Made by a program: the position numbers and the translations under genes | The notes under the pieces: model-generated | Told to the model about the DNA's origin: nothing | Database searches by the model: none | The model's input: only the letters and a program-made list of their open reading frames with translations | Assembly: GCF_023283765.1 (NCBI RefSeq) | Contig: NZ_JAKILG010000030.1 | Location: forward strand, 1-57,251 | Length of the DNA: 57,251 nucleotides | Source: Shewanella profunda | GTDB taxonomy: Bacteria > Pseudomonadota > Gammaproteobacteria > Enterobacterales > Shewanellaceae | Direction: 5' to 3' | Shown here: piece after piece, positions 48,723 through 57,251 of the stretch | How positions within the stretch are numbered: position 1 is the stretch's first letter | How the letters are laid out: each line of letters starts with the position of its first letter

Positions 48723-48876
48723 TATATTTTATTCTTGGTTGGCTGATTTCAGATGTCCGAACAGAGGTGAGGCGTCATCATACCTGTATTGGCAGGCGAG
48801 GCAAAGTTATTGCTTGAGTTTCTGGCTTTCTTTCTGTACTATCTCGCGCTCAAATCAGTCACTATTTTTCGTTCCT

Positions 48877-48913
48877 TGCCTCTATTTGGTTTGACTGAGC
48901 CAATACCGAGGCT
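48877..48913 (+). promoter_or_regulatory. S6:S18-type ribosomal-protein leader hairpin
   Basis: GCCT (48878-48881) pairs with AGGC (48909-48912). An upper stem TTGG/CCAA closes a loop, and a CCG sits in the 3' bulge just before AGGC. This matches the leader bound by the S6-S18 complex for autoregulation, and it lies 23 bases before rpsF. Confidence 0.55.
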
Positions 48914-48935
48914 ACATAACCGTAAGGAGCAATAA

Positions 48936-49331
48936 ATGCGTCATTACGAAATCGTATTTATGGTTCACCCAGATCAAAGTGAACAAGTACCAGGTATGAT
49001 TGAGCGTTACACAGGTGTTATCACCGAAGCTAACGGCACAGTCCACCGTTTAGAAGATTGGGGTCGTCGTCAACTGGCTTACCCAATCCAAGATCTGCAT
49101 AAAGCTCACTACGTTCTGATGAACGTTGAAGCACCTGCAGAGACGATCGAAGAGCTAGAAACAGCTTTCCGTTTCAACGACGCAGTTCTGCGTAACATGG
49201 TAATGCGTACTAAAGTTGCCGTTACTGAAGCATCTCCAATGGCTAAAGCGAGAGATGAGCGCGATTCACGTCGTGGCCCAGCTGGCGAACGCTCATATGA
49301 TGAAGCTCACGCTGAAGAAATCGGTGAGTAA
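48936..49331 (+). CDS. rpsF: 30S ribosomal protein S6
   Basis: A 131-residue protein; [25 protein letters not shown] and the [14 protein letters not shown] stretch are diagnostic. The charged tail (about 105-131), rich in Arg, Asp and Glu, is where RimK would add glutamates in relatives. First gene of rpsF-priB-rpsR-rplI. Confidence 0.97.
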   Translation: MRHYEIVFMVHPDQSEQVPGMIERYTGVITEANGTVHRLEDWGRRQLAYPIQDLHKAHYVLMNVEAPAETIEELETAFRFNDAVLRNMVMRTKVAVTEASPMAKARDERDSRRGPAGERSYDEAHAEEIGE

Positions 49332-49339
49332 GTTTATCT

Positions 49340-49645
49340 GTGACCACCAATAACTTGGTGTTGTCAGGAACCATAACCCGTTCCAGACGCTTTAAAAGCC
49401 CAGCAGGTATTGCACATAGTGTGATGATGTTGGAACACAAATCGCAGCGTTATGAAGCAGATATGCTTCGCAATGTCTACGTACAAATTCAAGTGATATT
49501 GAGTGGCCCGCGCTTTGATAGCGTCGCAGAAAATCTGAAAGCTGGTGTGGAAGTCCAAGTGCAAGGCTTTATGACGCTTCAACAGGGGCGTAATGGGCAG
49601 AATCGCTTAGTCATCCATGCCGAAAATGTCGAATTGAAAACTTAG
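49340..49645 (+). CDS. priB: Primosomal replication protein N (PriB)
   Basis: A 101-residue single OB fold (NNLVLSGTITRSRRFKSPAGIAH, VQVQGFMTLQQGRNGQNRLVIHAENVE). It binds single-stranded DNA and helps PriA restart replication forks. GTG start; its position between rpsF and rpsR is the conserved one. Confidence 0.94.
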   Translation: MTTNNLVLSGTITRSRRFKSPAGIAHSVMMLEHKSQRYEADMLRNVYVQIQVILSGPRFDSVAENLKAGVEVQVQGFMTLQQGRNGQNRLVIHAENVELKT

Positions 49646-49885
<240 letters not shown>

Positions 49886-49921
49886 TTGCAGTATTCCTAA
49901 TCGAATATAGAGGATTTGATA

Positions 49922-50374
49922 ATGAACGTTATTCTGCTTGATAAAATCGCTAACCTAGGCAACTTGGGTGACCAAGTTTCAGTTAAGGCTGGTTACGCAC
50001 GTAACTTCCTTTTGCCACAAGGTAAAGCTGTTGTTGCTAATGAAAGCAACGTTAAAGTATTTGAAGCTCGTCGCGCTGAATTAGAAGCTAAATTAGCTGC
50101 TGAATTAGCTGCTGCTAACCTGCGTGCTGAGAAAATCACTGCATTGGAAGCGGTTGTAATCGCTTCTAAAGCCGGTGATGAAGGCAAACTGTTTGGTTCA
50201 GTTGGCAACCGTGACATCGCTGATGCAGTGACTGCTGCTGGTGTTGAGCTGGCTAAATCAGAAGTTCGTTTACCATTAGGCGCTCTGCGTACTACTGGCG
50301 ACTTCGAAGTTGAAGTTCAGTTACACACTGAAGTTAAAGCGGTTGTTAAAGTTTCTATCGTTGCAGAAGCTTAA
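49922..50374 (+). CDS. rplI: 50S ribosomal protein L9
   Basis: A 150-residue protein; [30 protein letters not shown] at the N-terminus, then a long connecting helix and the C-terminal rRNA-binding domain ([17 protein letters not shown]). ATG 49922 with GAGG upstream; last gene of its operon. Confidence 0.97.
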   Translation: MNVILLDKIANLGNLGDQVSVKAGYARNFLLPQGKAVVANESNVKVFEARRAELEAKLAAELAAANLRAEKITALEAVVIASKAGDEGKLFGSVGNRDIADAVTAAGVELAKSEVRLPLGALRTTGDFEVEVQLHTEVKAVVKVSIVAEA

Positions 50375-50410
50375 TTACACTGTGCTTTAATCTTAGCTTG
50401 TATTAAGAGA

Positions 50411-50437
50411 AACACCGCTTCGGCGGTGTTTTTTTAT
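50411..50437 (+). terminator. Terminator after rplI
   Basis: AACACCGC-TTCG-GCGGTGTTTTTTT, with a stable UUCG loop. Confidence 0.92.
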
Positions 50438-50533
50438 GGTTGAAATTTAGTCTTTGAGCTCTGCAAATAAGCTTTGATACTGCATGTGATATATGTGTGT
50501 TCAGTCAATCACAAGGGGTAGATTGCTTCTAAA

Positions 50534-50573
50534 ATAAAAGCCGCTAACTGCACTGGCAGTTAGCGGCTTTTAT
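50534..50573. terminator. 18-bp hairpin terminator after the S46 peptidase gene
   Basis: ATAAAAGCCGCTAACTGC and GCAGTTAGCGGCTTTTAT pair around ACTG. On the minus strand it runs into TTTTAG, so it ends the peptidase transcript. Confidence 0.8.
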
Positions 50574-50607
50574 CTAGAGTGGCTGACTAAGTGTTTAGCT
50601 CAGAGTA

Positions 50608-52806
50608 TTAATTTCTGACTAGATCCAATTCTTTTATCAGGTTATTTGCATGATCGACTTCGTCCATCATCCACAGAATATAGCGGATATCCACGTGTAC
50701 GGCGCGGGTGATAGTTGGATTGAAGAACCAATCTTTAGTGATGGCCTCATAGGTTGAGTCGAAGTTAAGGCCGACTAACTCACCTTTACCATTGAATACG
50801 GGCGAGCCTGAATTACCGCCCGTAGTATCGACACTGGATAAGAAGTTAACCGGCACAGAGTTAAACTTCTCAGGTTTGTCTAAGCAGGAAAAAAGTCTGC
50901 ATATCCATCCGCGGGGGTCTTGGTAAACGGACTTCACGAGATGATCGCCAAAGCGCTGTTCGCTAATGGCATCGAGTAATTTTTTCGGCGCATTGTAGGG
51001 TTCGACTCCCGTGTGCTTGGCAACAATGCCATCAAGGCGAGTGAAGGGCTGTTTGTAGAGCGCATCACGCGACTGATAACCATCGACCATGCCGTAGCTA
51101 ATACGTAGCGTACCGTTGGCATCAGGATAGACAGGCCAGTTATTGGCTTTGTAATACTCGATAACCGCAGTCATATAGTCAGGACGCGCGGTAGATAACT
51201 TACCATCGAGTATTTTTTCCGCTTTTTCCTGCGTCATATTGGTGTCGTAGAGGGCAACGGCTAAACGAATAAAGGGATCGGCACTGGTTTCAAAAGCTGT
51301 CGCATCGGCCTCCATCCACGCGAGACGCTTAGCTTGGTCCGTGAGCGTAGTGAGTGAATACAAACCATCAAGTTTGGCTGCTAGGTCCGCATCTTTATTG
51401 CTCAGATTTAGTACATCATCAAGGGCCGCTACACGATTAGGTTGAGCAAGATAGGCAGTGAGATCTTGTAACCATAGGGTTTTATCTACTTTAACGTGAA
51501 AACTGGAATCGATACGTTTTAAGCGTGAGTTAAACATCGCCAAATCACGCTCCTGATAGCCAATTTCACGCTCAGCATCGCTCTTTTGTTTTTCCTTCGC
51601 GAGACGATAAAGGCTGTTTGCTGCGGTTAACAGTGTGCTCGATTGTGCATTTGTGAAATAGTAATTCGCCTGAGTTTGCTGTTGTTGCTCGGTCAATAAC
51701 AGCTCAAGTTCGCTAATGAGATTTTGATTTAACTTAGGATTTTGTTTTAGCCAAGCTAAAAAATCATTCTCGCGGCTTTGTTTAATGCCAATGATATCCG
51801 TGGCTTTAAAGCCCGCTAACAAACCATTAAGTTTCTTCATTCTGTTGGCCATTGAGGCCATATTACCCGCATACTTAATGGCAATATCCGCATCTTCTTG
51901 CCCCATAGCTTCTATGGTATCAATCTGTAATTGATAGCGTTTTGCTTGGGTTGGATAGAGCCAATCACTGGCAAATTTAAGCTCGCTAGTGAGATTATAG
52001 CGGCTAGTGGTTCCAGGATAACCCGCAACAAACACACCATCTCCGGCCTTAACGCCATCGGCATTCACTTTAAGGTAGCTTTTCGGTTTGTAGGGAATGT
52101 TATCCTCAGCGTAAGCCGCGGGCTTACCATCTTTACCAACATAAGCCCGTAGGAAGGCAAAATCCCCCGAATGACGTGGATATTCGTAATTATCGATATC
52201 ACCACCATAACCGCCAACACTTTCGGGCGGCGCATAGACTAAGCGAACATCACGGATCATCAATTGCTTGATTAAGTAATATTCCAAACCGTTATGGAAG
52301 CTGCGAACATTACAACGATAGTTATCATCCACTTCACAGTTTTTTATGAGCGCTTTACTGTGGTTTTGGATTTCTTCATAGCGGGTTAGGGGATCTTGGC
52401 TTAAATCTTTGGTGACATCCTTGGTTACATCGGTTACGGCTTCGGTGATATATAAACGCTCGTTAGGGCCGGCCGAAGGTTCTTTGTCCATTGATGTGGC
52501 TAAAAAGCCTTGTTCTAGATAGTTATGTTCTTGCTTAGTGTTATATTGTATCGCCTTGTAGGCACAATGATGGTTTGTCACAACTAGCCCTTGGGGGGAG
52601 ACAAAACTGGCTGTACAATAGCCCAGCCCTACAACGGCATTCATTGGATAGCTTGTAAGATCGGCCAGTTTTTCGGCAGGAATGTCGATTCCGCGTTCAC
52701 TGAGTTTGTCTGCAATTGAAGGCATTTGATAAGGTTGCCATTGCCCTTCGTCGGCATTCGCTATGCCGGATGTCAGTACTAAGGTCGCAACCAGTGCAAT
52801 ACGCAT
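50608..52806 (-). CDS. S46-family dipeptidyl peptidase, DPP11-like
   Basis: A 732-residue protein with a signal peptide (ending IANADE). Catalytic triad: His in VTNHHCAYKAI, Asp in GDIDNYEYPRHSGD and Ser in TTGGNSGSPVFNG. The residue that sorts the family lies in LNFDSTYEA: Gly here marks DPP7 (hydrophobic P1), while Arg or Ser marks DPP11 (Asp/Glu P1). Ser is present, so a preference for acidic P1 residues is predicted. It acts in the periplasm, releasing dipeptides from oligopeptides for nutrition. Monocistronic. Confidence 0.88.
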   Translation of the reverse strand: MRIALVATLVLTSGIANADEGQWQPYQMPSIADKLSERGIDIPAEKLADLTSYPMNAVVGLGYCTASFVSPQGLVVTNHHCAYKAIQYNTKQEHNYLEQGFLATSMDKEPSAGPNERLYITEAVTDVTKDVTKDLSQDPLTRYEEIQNHSKALIKNCEVDDNYRCNVRSFHNGLEYYLIKQLMIRDVRLVYAPPESVGGYGGDIDNYEYPRHSGDFAFLRAYVGKDGKPAAYAEDNIPYKPKSYLKVNADGVKAGDGVFVAGYPGTTSRYNLTSELKFASDWLYPTQAKRYQLQIDTIEAMGQEDADIAIKYAGNMASMANRMKKLNGLLAGFKATDIIGIKQSRENDFLAWLKQNPKLNQNLISELELLLTEQQQQTQANYYFTNAQSSTLLTAANSLYRLAKEKQKSDAEREIGYQERDLAMFNSRLKRIDSSFHVKVDKTLWLQDLTAYLAQPNRVAALDDVLNLSNKDADLAAKLDGLYSLTTLTDQAKRLAWMEADATAFETSADPFIRLAVALYDTNMTQEKAEKILDGKLSTARPDYMTAVIEYYKANNWPVYPDANGTLRISYGMVDGYQSRDALYKQPFTRLDGIVAKHTGVEPYNAPKKLLDAISEQRFGDHLVKSVYQDPRGWICRLFSCLDKPEKFNSVPVNFLSSVDTTGGNSGSPVFNGKGELVGLNFDSTYEAITKDWFFNPTITRAVHVDIRYILWMMDEVDHANNLIKELDLVRN

Positions 52807-52916
52807 GTCTTTTCCTTATTGATTGTTAGTGTATCCGTTGGAATAGTAAACCACCTGTTTGCTTAACGCGGGTTTTATATCATATTTTGTCAAGTTGTTG
52901 GAAATCGGGAGTGTTA

Positions 52917-54323
52917 ATGTCACAACAAGGTGCTTTTAAGCCTAAAAGTAAGCCAAGAGATTTGCAGCTAGATGGACTCAAGCTGCCACCGCATTCTATT
53001 GAGGCTGAACAATCGGTATTAGGTGGCCTAATGTTGGACGCCGATGCTTGGGATAAAGTGGCTGAAACGGTCGTAAAAGAAGACTTTTACTCGCGTTCGC
53101 ACCGGATGATTTTTGCGGCAATGCATCGTTTAGTGGAAACGAGTCAGCCCATCGATTTGATCACGGTTTCTGAGCAACTTGAGTTGGAAAATCAGCTCGA
53201 AGAAGCGGGTGGTTTTGCCTATTTAGGTGAAATTGCTAAGAATACCCCGAGTGCGGGTAATATTATTTCCTATGCTGAGATTGTTCGCGAACGTGCAGTA
53301 GTCAGAGAGATGATCCGAGTCGCCCATGAAATTGCCGATGCGGGTTATAACCCAGAAGGCCGAGACTCCAGTGCTTTGCTCGATTTAGCCGAAAGCAAAG
53401 TCTTTAAGATTGCCGAGCAGCGCACCAATGCCAACGAAGGCCCTGAAGGCATCAAAACCATTCTTGAAAAAACCGTCGATAAGATTGAGAAGCTCTATAA
53501 CAACCCGCACAACGGTGTAACTGGGGTATCGAGTGGTTTTAGTGATCTCGATAAAATGACCGCAGGTTTTCAGTCGGGAGACTTAATTATTGTTGCAGCG
53601 CGTCCATCTATGGGGAAAACCACCTTTGCGATGAACCTCTGCGAACAGGCGGCGATGAATGAAGATAAGCCCGTGCTTATTTTCAGTCTCGAGATGCCAT
53701 CCGAACAGATTATGATGCGTATGTTGGCCTCCTTGGGCCGCGTCGATCAAACTAAAATCCGTACAGGTCAGCTCGATGATGAAGATTGGGCGCGGGTGTC
53801 ATCAACCATGGGCATTATGCTTGAACAAGGTAAGATGTATATCGACGACGGTTCCGGTTTAACCCCGACTGAAGTTCGTAGTCGTGCGCGCCGTATTGCC
53901 CGTGAATATGGTGGCCTGTCGATGATCATGGTCGACTACTTACAGCTGATGCAAGTGCCTGCTTTAACAGAAAACCGGACGCTTGAAATTGCCGAAATTT
54001 CTCGCTCCCTTAAAGCCTTAGCTAAAGAGCTTGAGATCCCTGTTATTGCACTTTCCCAGCTTAACCGCTCACTCGAACAAAGGGCCGATAAACGCCCCGT
54101 AAACTCTGACTTACGTGAATCTGGATCTATCGAGCAGGATGCGGATCTCATCATGTTTATTTACCGCGATGAAGTGTATAACAACGATTCTCCAGACAAA
54201 GGCACGGCCGAAATCATTATCGGTAAGCAGCGTAACGGCCCTATTGGACGCGTGCGCTTAACCTTCCAAGGTCAGTATTCTCGTTTTGATAATTATGCGG
54301 GTCCACAGTTTGAAGAAGATTAA
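52917..54323 (+). CDS. dnaB: Replicative DNA helicase DnaB
   Basis: A 468-residue protein: N-terminal domain (LPPHSIEAEQSVLGGLMLD), linker, and RecA-like domain with Walker A ARPSMGKTTFA (about residue 230), Walker B MIMVDYLQLM (about residue 336) and the arginine-finger region. No intein is seen. ATG 52917 with GGGAG upstream; an ATG 30 bases earlier is in frame but less likely. Followed by alr, a frequent gammaproteobacterial pairing. Confidence 0.96.
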   Translation: MSQQGAFKPKSKPRDLQLDGLKLPPHSIEAEQSVLGGLMLDADAWDKVAETVVKEDFYSRSHRMIFAAMHRLVETSQPIDLITVSEQLELENQLEEAGGFAYLGEIAKNTPSAGNIISYAEIVRERAVVREMIRVAHEIADAGYNPEGRDSSALLDLAESKVFKIAEQRTNANEGPEGIKTILEKTVDKIEKLYNNPHNGVTGVSSGFSDLDKMTAGFQSGDLIIVAARPSMGKTTFAMNLCEQAAMNEDKPVLIFSLEMPSEQIMMRMLASLGRVDQTKIRTGQLDDEDWARVSSTMGIMLEQGKMYIDDGSGLTPTEVRSRARRIAREYGGLSMIMVDYLQLMQVPALTENRTLEIAEISRSLKALAKELEIPVIALSQLNRSLEQRADKRPVNSDLRESGSIEQDADLIMFIYRDEVYNNDSPDKGTAEIIIGKQRNGPIGRVRLTFQGQYSRFDNYAGPQFEED

Positions 54324-54439
54324 GCTCTTAAAATAGAGAGTTTTACAAGAACAAGTTTGTGGTGATAGAAGATAAGCAAAGCTTATGTATTCTTTTTATT
54401 TCCCTGACTTTTTATTTCATGAGTAAGCAAGGTAAATTT

Positions 54440-55516
54440 TTGAAACCTTTTCCCCGTGCAGAAATTAGCAGTAGTGCACTGCAAAACAATCTCGCTGTGC
54501 TGCGCCAGCAGGCGAGTGCGAGTCAAGTTATGGCCGTTGTTAAAGCCAATGGCTACGGTCATGGATTACTCAATGTGGCGAATTGCCTAGTGAACGCCGA
54601 TGGTTTTGGTTTAGCGCGCTTAGAAGAAGCGTTAGAACTACGAGCGGGTGGTGTAAAGGCTCGACTGTTGTTGCTCGAGGGGTTCTTTCGCAGTACAGAT
54701 TTACCTTTGCTCGTTGCCCATGATATTGACACTGTGGTTCACCATGACTCGCAAATAGAGATGTTAGAGCAGGTCAAGCTCACCAAACCTGTCACAGTAT
54801 GGCTTAAAGTGGATTCAGGCATGCATAGGTTAGGGGTAACGCCTGAGCAATTTGCAGCAGTTTACGTAAGGTTGATGGCTTGTCATAATGTCGCTAAACC
54901 TATTCATCTAATGACTCATTTTGCCTGTGCCGATGAGCCGGATAACCATTACACTGCAGTGCAAATGGCGGCTTTTAATGAATTAACGGCTGGCTTACCT
55001 GGTTTTAGAACCTTAGCGAATTCTGCTGGAGCGCTTTACTGGCCAAAAAGCCAAGGGGATTGGATCAGGCCAGGTATTGCGCTCTATGGTGTGTCACCCG
55101 TCGCTGGAGATTGTGGCGCAAATCATGGGTTAGTGCCTGCAATGAATTTAGTCTCCCGCTTGATAGCGGTACGCGATCATAAGGCCAATCAACCCGTAGG
55201 CTATGGCTGTTATTGGACGGCTAAACAAGATACTCGCTTAGGTGTAGTCGCTATTGGTTATGGCGATGGTTATCCTCGCAATGCTCCTGAGGGCACGCCT
55301 GTATGGGTTAATGGCCGTCGAGTGCCGATTGTTGGCCGTGTATCTATGGATATGCTGACCGTTGATTTAGGTCAAGATGCTAAGGATAACGTCGGGGATG
55401 ATGTTTTACTTTGGGGCCAAGCCTTACCTGTTGAAGAAGTGGCAGAGCGGATCGGTACTATCGCGTATGAATTAGTCACAAAACTAACGCCAAGGGTGGC
55501 GGTATGTTTAGCCTAG
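54440..55516 (+). CDS. alr: Alanine racemase
   Basis: A 358-residue PLP enzyme: PLP lysine in [12 protein letters not shown] (about residue 34), catalytic Tyr in [13 protein letters not shown] (about residue 253), and [13 protein letters not shown]. It interconverts L- and D-alanine for peptidoglycan. I chose the TTG at 54440, preceded by AGCAAGG, because it gives the usual start ([11 protein letters not shown]); an ATG seven codons earlier (54419) is also open. Confidence 0.94.
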   Translation: MKPFPRAEISSSALQNNLAVLRQQASASQVMAVVKANGYGHGLLNVANCLVNADGFGLARLEEALELRAGGVKARLLLLEGFFRSTDLPLLVAHDIDTVVHHDSQIEMLEQVKLTKPVTVWLKVDSGMHRLGVTPEQFAAVYVRLMACHNVAKPIHLMTHFACADEPDNHYTAVQMAAFNELTAGLPGFRTLANSAGALYWPKSQGDWIRPGIALYGVSPVAGDCGANHGLVPAMNLVSRLIAVRDHKANQPVGYGCYWTAKQDTRLGVVAIGYGDGYPRNAPEGTPVWVNGRRVPIVGRVSMDMLTVDLGQDAKDNVGDDVLLWGQALPVEEVAERIGTIAYELVTKLTPRVAVCLA

Positions 55517-55541
55517 ATTGAGGTTTTTTCCGAGTTTATTC

Positions 55542-55565
55542 AACGGCACGTAAGTGCCGTTTTCT
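55542..55565 (+). terminator. Terminator after alr
   Basis: AACGGCAC-GTAA-GTGCCGTT followed by TTC. Confidence 0.82.
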
Positions 55566-55592
55566 TTTCATCTAATAAGCGATTTAAAGCAA

Positions 55593-56057
55593 TTAGTTTT
55601 CAAAACAGATTTCAATAAATGCAGCACCATGTGGGCTAGTAAAAGGCATAATAATTTTGGTGCCATTGGCTTTATGGGAAATGGTGTGGCCTTTTCCTGA
55701 TACGACCATAGGGGTTGCCATTTCGAAATCATAACCTTTTTGCCCTAAGAGATTTTTAGCGCCACCCGTGACCATATTGGTGATCTCTCCGACGAGATCG
55801 GTCACTTCCTCATTAATTGTGCCTGGGTTTTCTCCTAACATATTTTGCATGATCTGCAATACGAGCTTTTGCTCAAAAGTAATAGACAACGATCCCTTCG
55901 TCTGTGGTCCAACCATCCCTATCAGCCCAGAAACATCTCCTTTTGCTAAGTTATCGGTTTTAACTTGGGGCTTACCTGGCGTCAAATCCATACTCGCCAT
56001 AGTTGAAATGACATTGAGCAGAGATTGCAGGAAAGGATTAATAAAATTGACGTTCAT
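55593..56057 (-). CDS. CheX-like chemotaxis phosphatase
   Basis: A 154-residue CheX fold: MNVNFINPFLQSLLNVISTMA at the N-terminus, and a single active-site helix with the E-x-x-N motif in LVGEITNMVTGGAKN (about residue 90). CheX proteins dephosphorylate CheY-P or related receivers. No chemotaxis genes are adjacent. Monocistronic. Confidence 0.82.
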   Translation of the reverse strand: MNVNFINPFLQSLLNVISTMASMDLTPGKPQVKTDNLAKGDVSGLIGMVGPQTKGSLSITFEQKLVLQIMQNMLGENPGTINEEVTDLVGEITNMVTGGAKNLLGQKGYDFEMATPMVVSGKGHTISHKANGTKIIMPFTSPHGAAFIEICFEN

Positions 56058-56471
56058 GCCTGAGTTTGTCCTCTTTTGAGTCTAAGCCAGTAAGTCGTGG
56101 CACGTTTTAAGACTAGTCGAAAAGTTACTTAACCGCCGCAATCAGGATCACACTCTATCAGCTTAGATGAACTCGATATAAATGTATGACTAATTCGACG
56201 ATTTCTTCTCGTTTATCTGAACATTTGAATAGTGGCCCCCTCAATTTATTGTTGTATCGCGTTTTTTCTTTCAGATAAATAACTTGATCATTCTAAATAG
56301 CGATTCCTAATCGTAGGCCACTGAATTTTGAGATAGAAAGGGAACTTGGCTTTTTGTTTGCTATGTGAATTGTTGCCAAATAAACCCAGACTACATAAAA
56401 ACCGAGTGCTATGGTGCTAGCACTAACAGTTCCAGATCGTACCGAGCTGCGCCGTGTTGAAAAAGACTCTC

Positions 56472-56596
56472 AAAACTCAATAGCTGCTTCCGGATAGTAG
56501 GTCACCAAGCCGATATCAAATGTAGGTACGCATCAATCCATCTATAGATTTACACCGATCTACCCACAGCAATCGTTGTTTATTGAGTTCAGCTTA
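56472..56596 (-). repeat. Dispersed inverted-repeat-bounded element, copy 2
   Basis: The reverse complement begins GTAAGCTGAACTCAATAA and ends GATATCGGCTTGGTGACC and CTATTGAGTTTT, matching the plus-strand copy at 16655-16760 at both ends while the middles differ. It lies in a 600-bp stretch (56058-56655) in which I see no gene. Confidence 0.55.
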
Positions 56597-56655
56597 CTGG
56601 GGAGGTAGTACTTGTTGGCAATATTGTCACCGAGTTTCATTACTGTGTATGGAAA

Positions 56656-57112
56656 CTATCCATTTTTGAGAGGTACTATTTTTATATTTCCTATGGTAGA
56701 AAGGGTGAAATCTGTATAGATAGGGGTAAATCTGGTAGGTTCACCTGTAGTGGGAAAAACTATGCCTGTTACAACCGTAGTGCCAATAGCAATTGCCGCA
56801 GGATCTATTAACGGAGACTTATATTGTATATTTGATTCCGTAAAGGTCATGCCAGTGAATTCTGGGGTGGTATGGATAAGGATGTATGCGGTATCAGCGG
56901 GCAAGATAAAATGATTACTAAGGACGTTGTCATTAAACTCAAATTCGTAGCGGGGTCTTACTAATGTAATCGGCTTTTTTTGCTTATCAAAGACGGTGAT
57001 CACCGGATAAAACAAATAGAGCTCACCTGTTGGCGTTGATGTTACATAGCTTTCAATAACCAATTGATGACAATTTATGGGCGCAATTATTGCTTTAGCT
57101 AGTGAGCTATAG
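56656..57112 (-). pseudogene. Unrecognised gene truncated at its 5' end by an IS3-family element
   Basis: The reading frame ends IGNKIVPLKNG-like at 56656 and is open without a stop up to the IS boundary (upstream residues YSSLAKAIIAPINCHQL continue naturally into LVIESYV). No start codon with a ribosome site is found inside; only a TTG at 57063. The visible 150 residues are beta-rich (VITVFDKQKKPITL, FILPADTAYILIHTTPEF), somewhat like MalM-type periplasmic proteins, but I would not assign it. The N-terminus, probably with a signal peptide, should lie beyond the IS. Confidence 0.6.
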
Positions 57113-57251
57113 TGTAGTGGTCAACTAAATTTGGCCACAACTTTAGAATCTAACCAAAATCGTCGCTCTGATTCATTTGGGCTCAATCCTGCATTGTAAT
57201 GATGTGGCCTGACTTCACAGTAATAACCAATGATATAATCAGTCACATCTT
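57113..57251 (-). mobile_element. IS3-family insertion sequence, partial (one end)
   Basis: The end begins TGTAGTGGTCAACTAAA, as IS3-family ends do (TG at the tip), directly after the truncated gene. The terminal part of OrfB lies within. The other end is outside the window, so target duplication cannot be checked. Confidence 0.7.
57121..57251 (-). CDS. IS3-family transposase OrfB, C-terminal fragment
   Basis: 42 residues before the stop: DYIIGYYCEVRPHHYNAGLS then PNESERRFWLDSKVV. The Y-x-x-x-RPH-x-YN-x-GL-x-P-x-E pattern is the standard end of the IS3-family DDE integrase. The catalytic residues lie outside the window, so its intactness is unknown. Confidence 0.8.
   Translation of the reverse strand, partial: DVTDYIIGYYCEVRPHHYNAGLSPNESERRFWLDSKVVAKFS

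Overview
The window looks like a chromosomal segment of a Shewanella-type gammaproteobacterium. This is an inference from gene content and order (kdsD-kdsC-lptCAB-rpoN-hpf-ptsN-rapZ-ptsO-mgtE; mlaFEDCB-ibaG-murA; degS/degQ; rplM-rpsI; DUF2065-purA; rnr-rlmB; rpsF-priB-rpsR-rplI; dnaB-alr), a RIO1-like kinase and an S46 dipeptidyl peptidase. No tRNA, rRNA or CRISPR array was recognised.

Layout. 1-5.6 kb is accessory: a structured-RNA candidate, a ModF-like double ATPase, a DUF134 regulator paired with a NifX/NifB-type protein, a thioredoxin, a cold-shock/excalibur fusion protein and a PadR regulator-membrane protein pair. 5.9-12.2 kb is probably phosphate-related: a TonB-dependent receptor, two tandem alkaline phosphatases (one secreted, one lipoprotein) and an unknown exported protein, with a Pho-box-like site before the first phosphatase. 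12.4-21.3 kb holds single genes: an AraC regulator, a LysE exporter, exported unknowns, a PAP2 phosphatase, a DUF2799 lipoprotein, a RIO kinase, an OmpA lipoprotein and an orphan ModA-type binding protein.

The most unusual stretch is 17.97-18.71 kb. It is a non-coding array of four diverged, foldable repeat units between the RIO kinase gene and a small IS3-OrfA-like helix-turn-helix gene. The closing stems of units 3 and 4 differ by compensatory base changes, which points to a selected secondary structure.

21.5-55.5 kb is mostly conserved housekeeping: Mg2+ transport, nitrogen PTS and sigma-54, LPS transport and KDO synthesis, the Mla phospholipid pathway, MurA, periplasmic proteases, ribosomal proteins, adenylosuccinate synthetase, RNase R, replicative helicase and alanine racemase. 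LptCAB/KdsCD, Mla and MurA together form an envelope-assembly block read divergently from about 30 kb. The right end is accessory again: a CheX-like phosphatase, a dispersed inverted-repeat element that also occurs at 16.7 kb, and a gene cut off at its 5' end by an IS3-family element that runs out of the window.

Limits: everything was read by eye. Family names come from motif recognition, not searches, and RNA folds were paired by hand.
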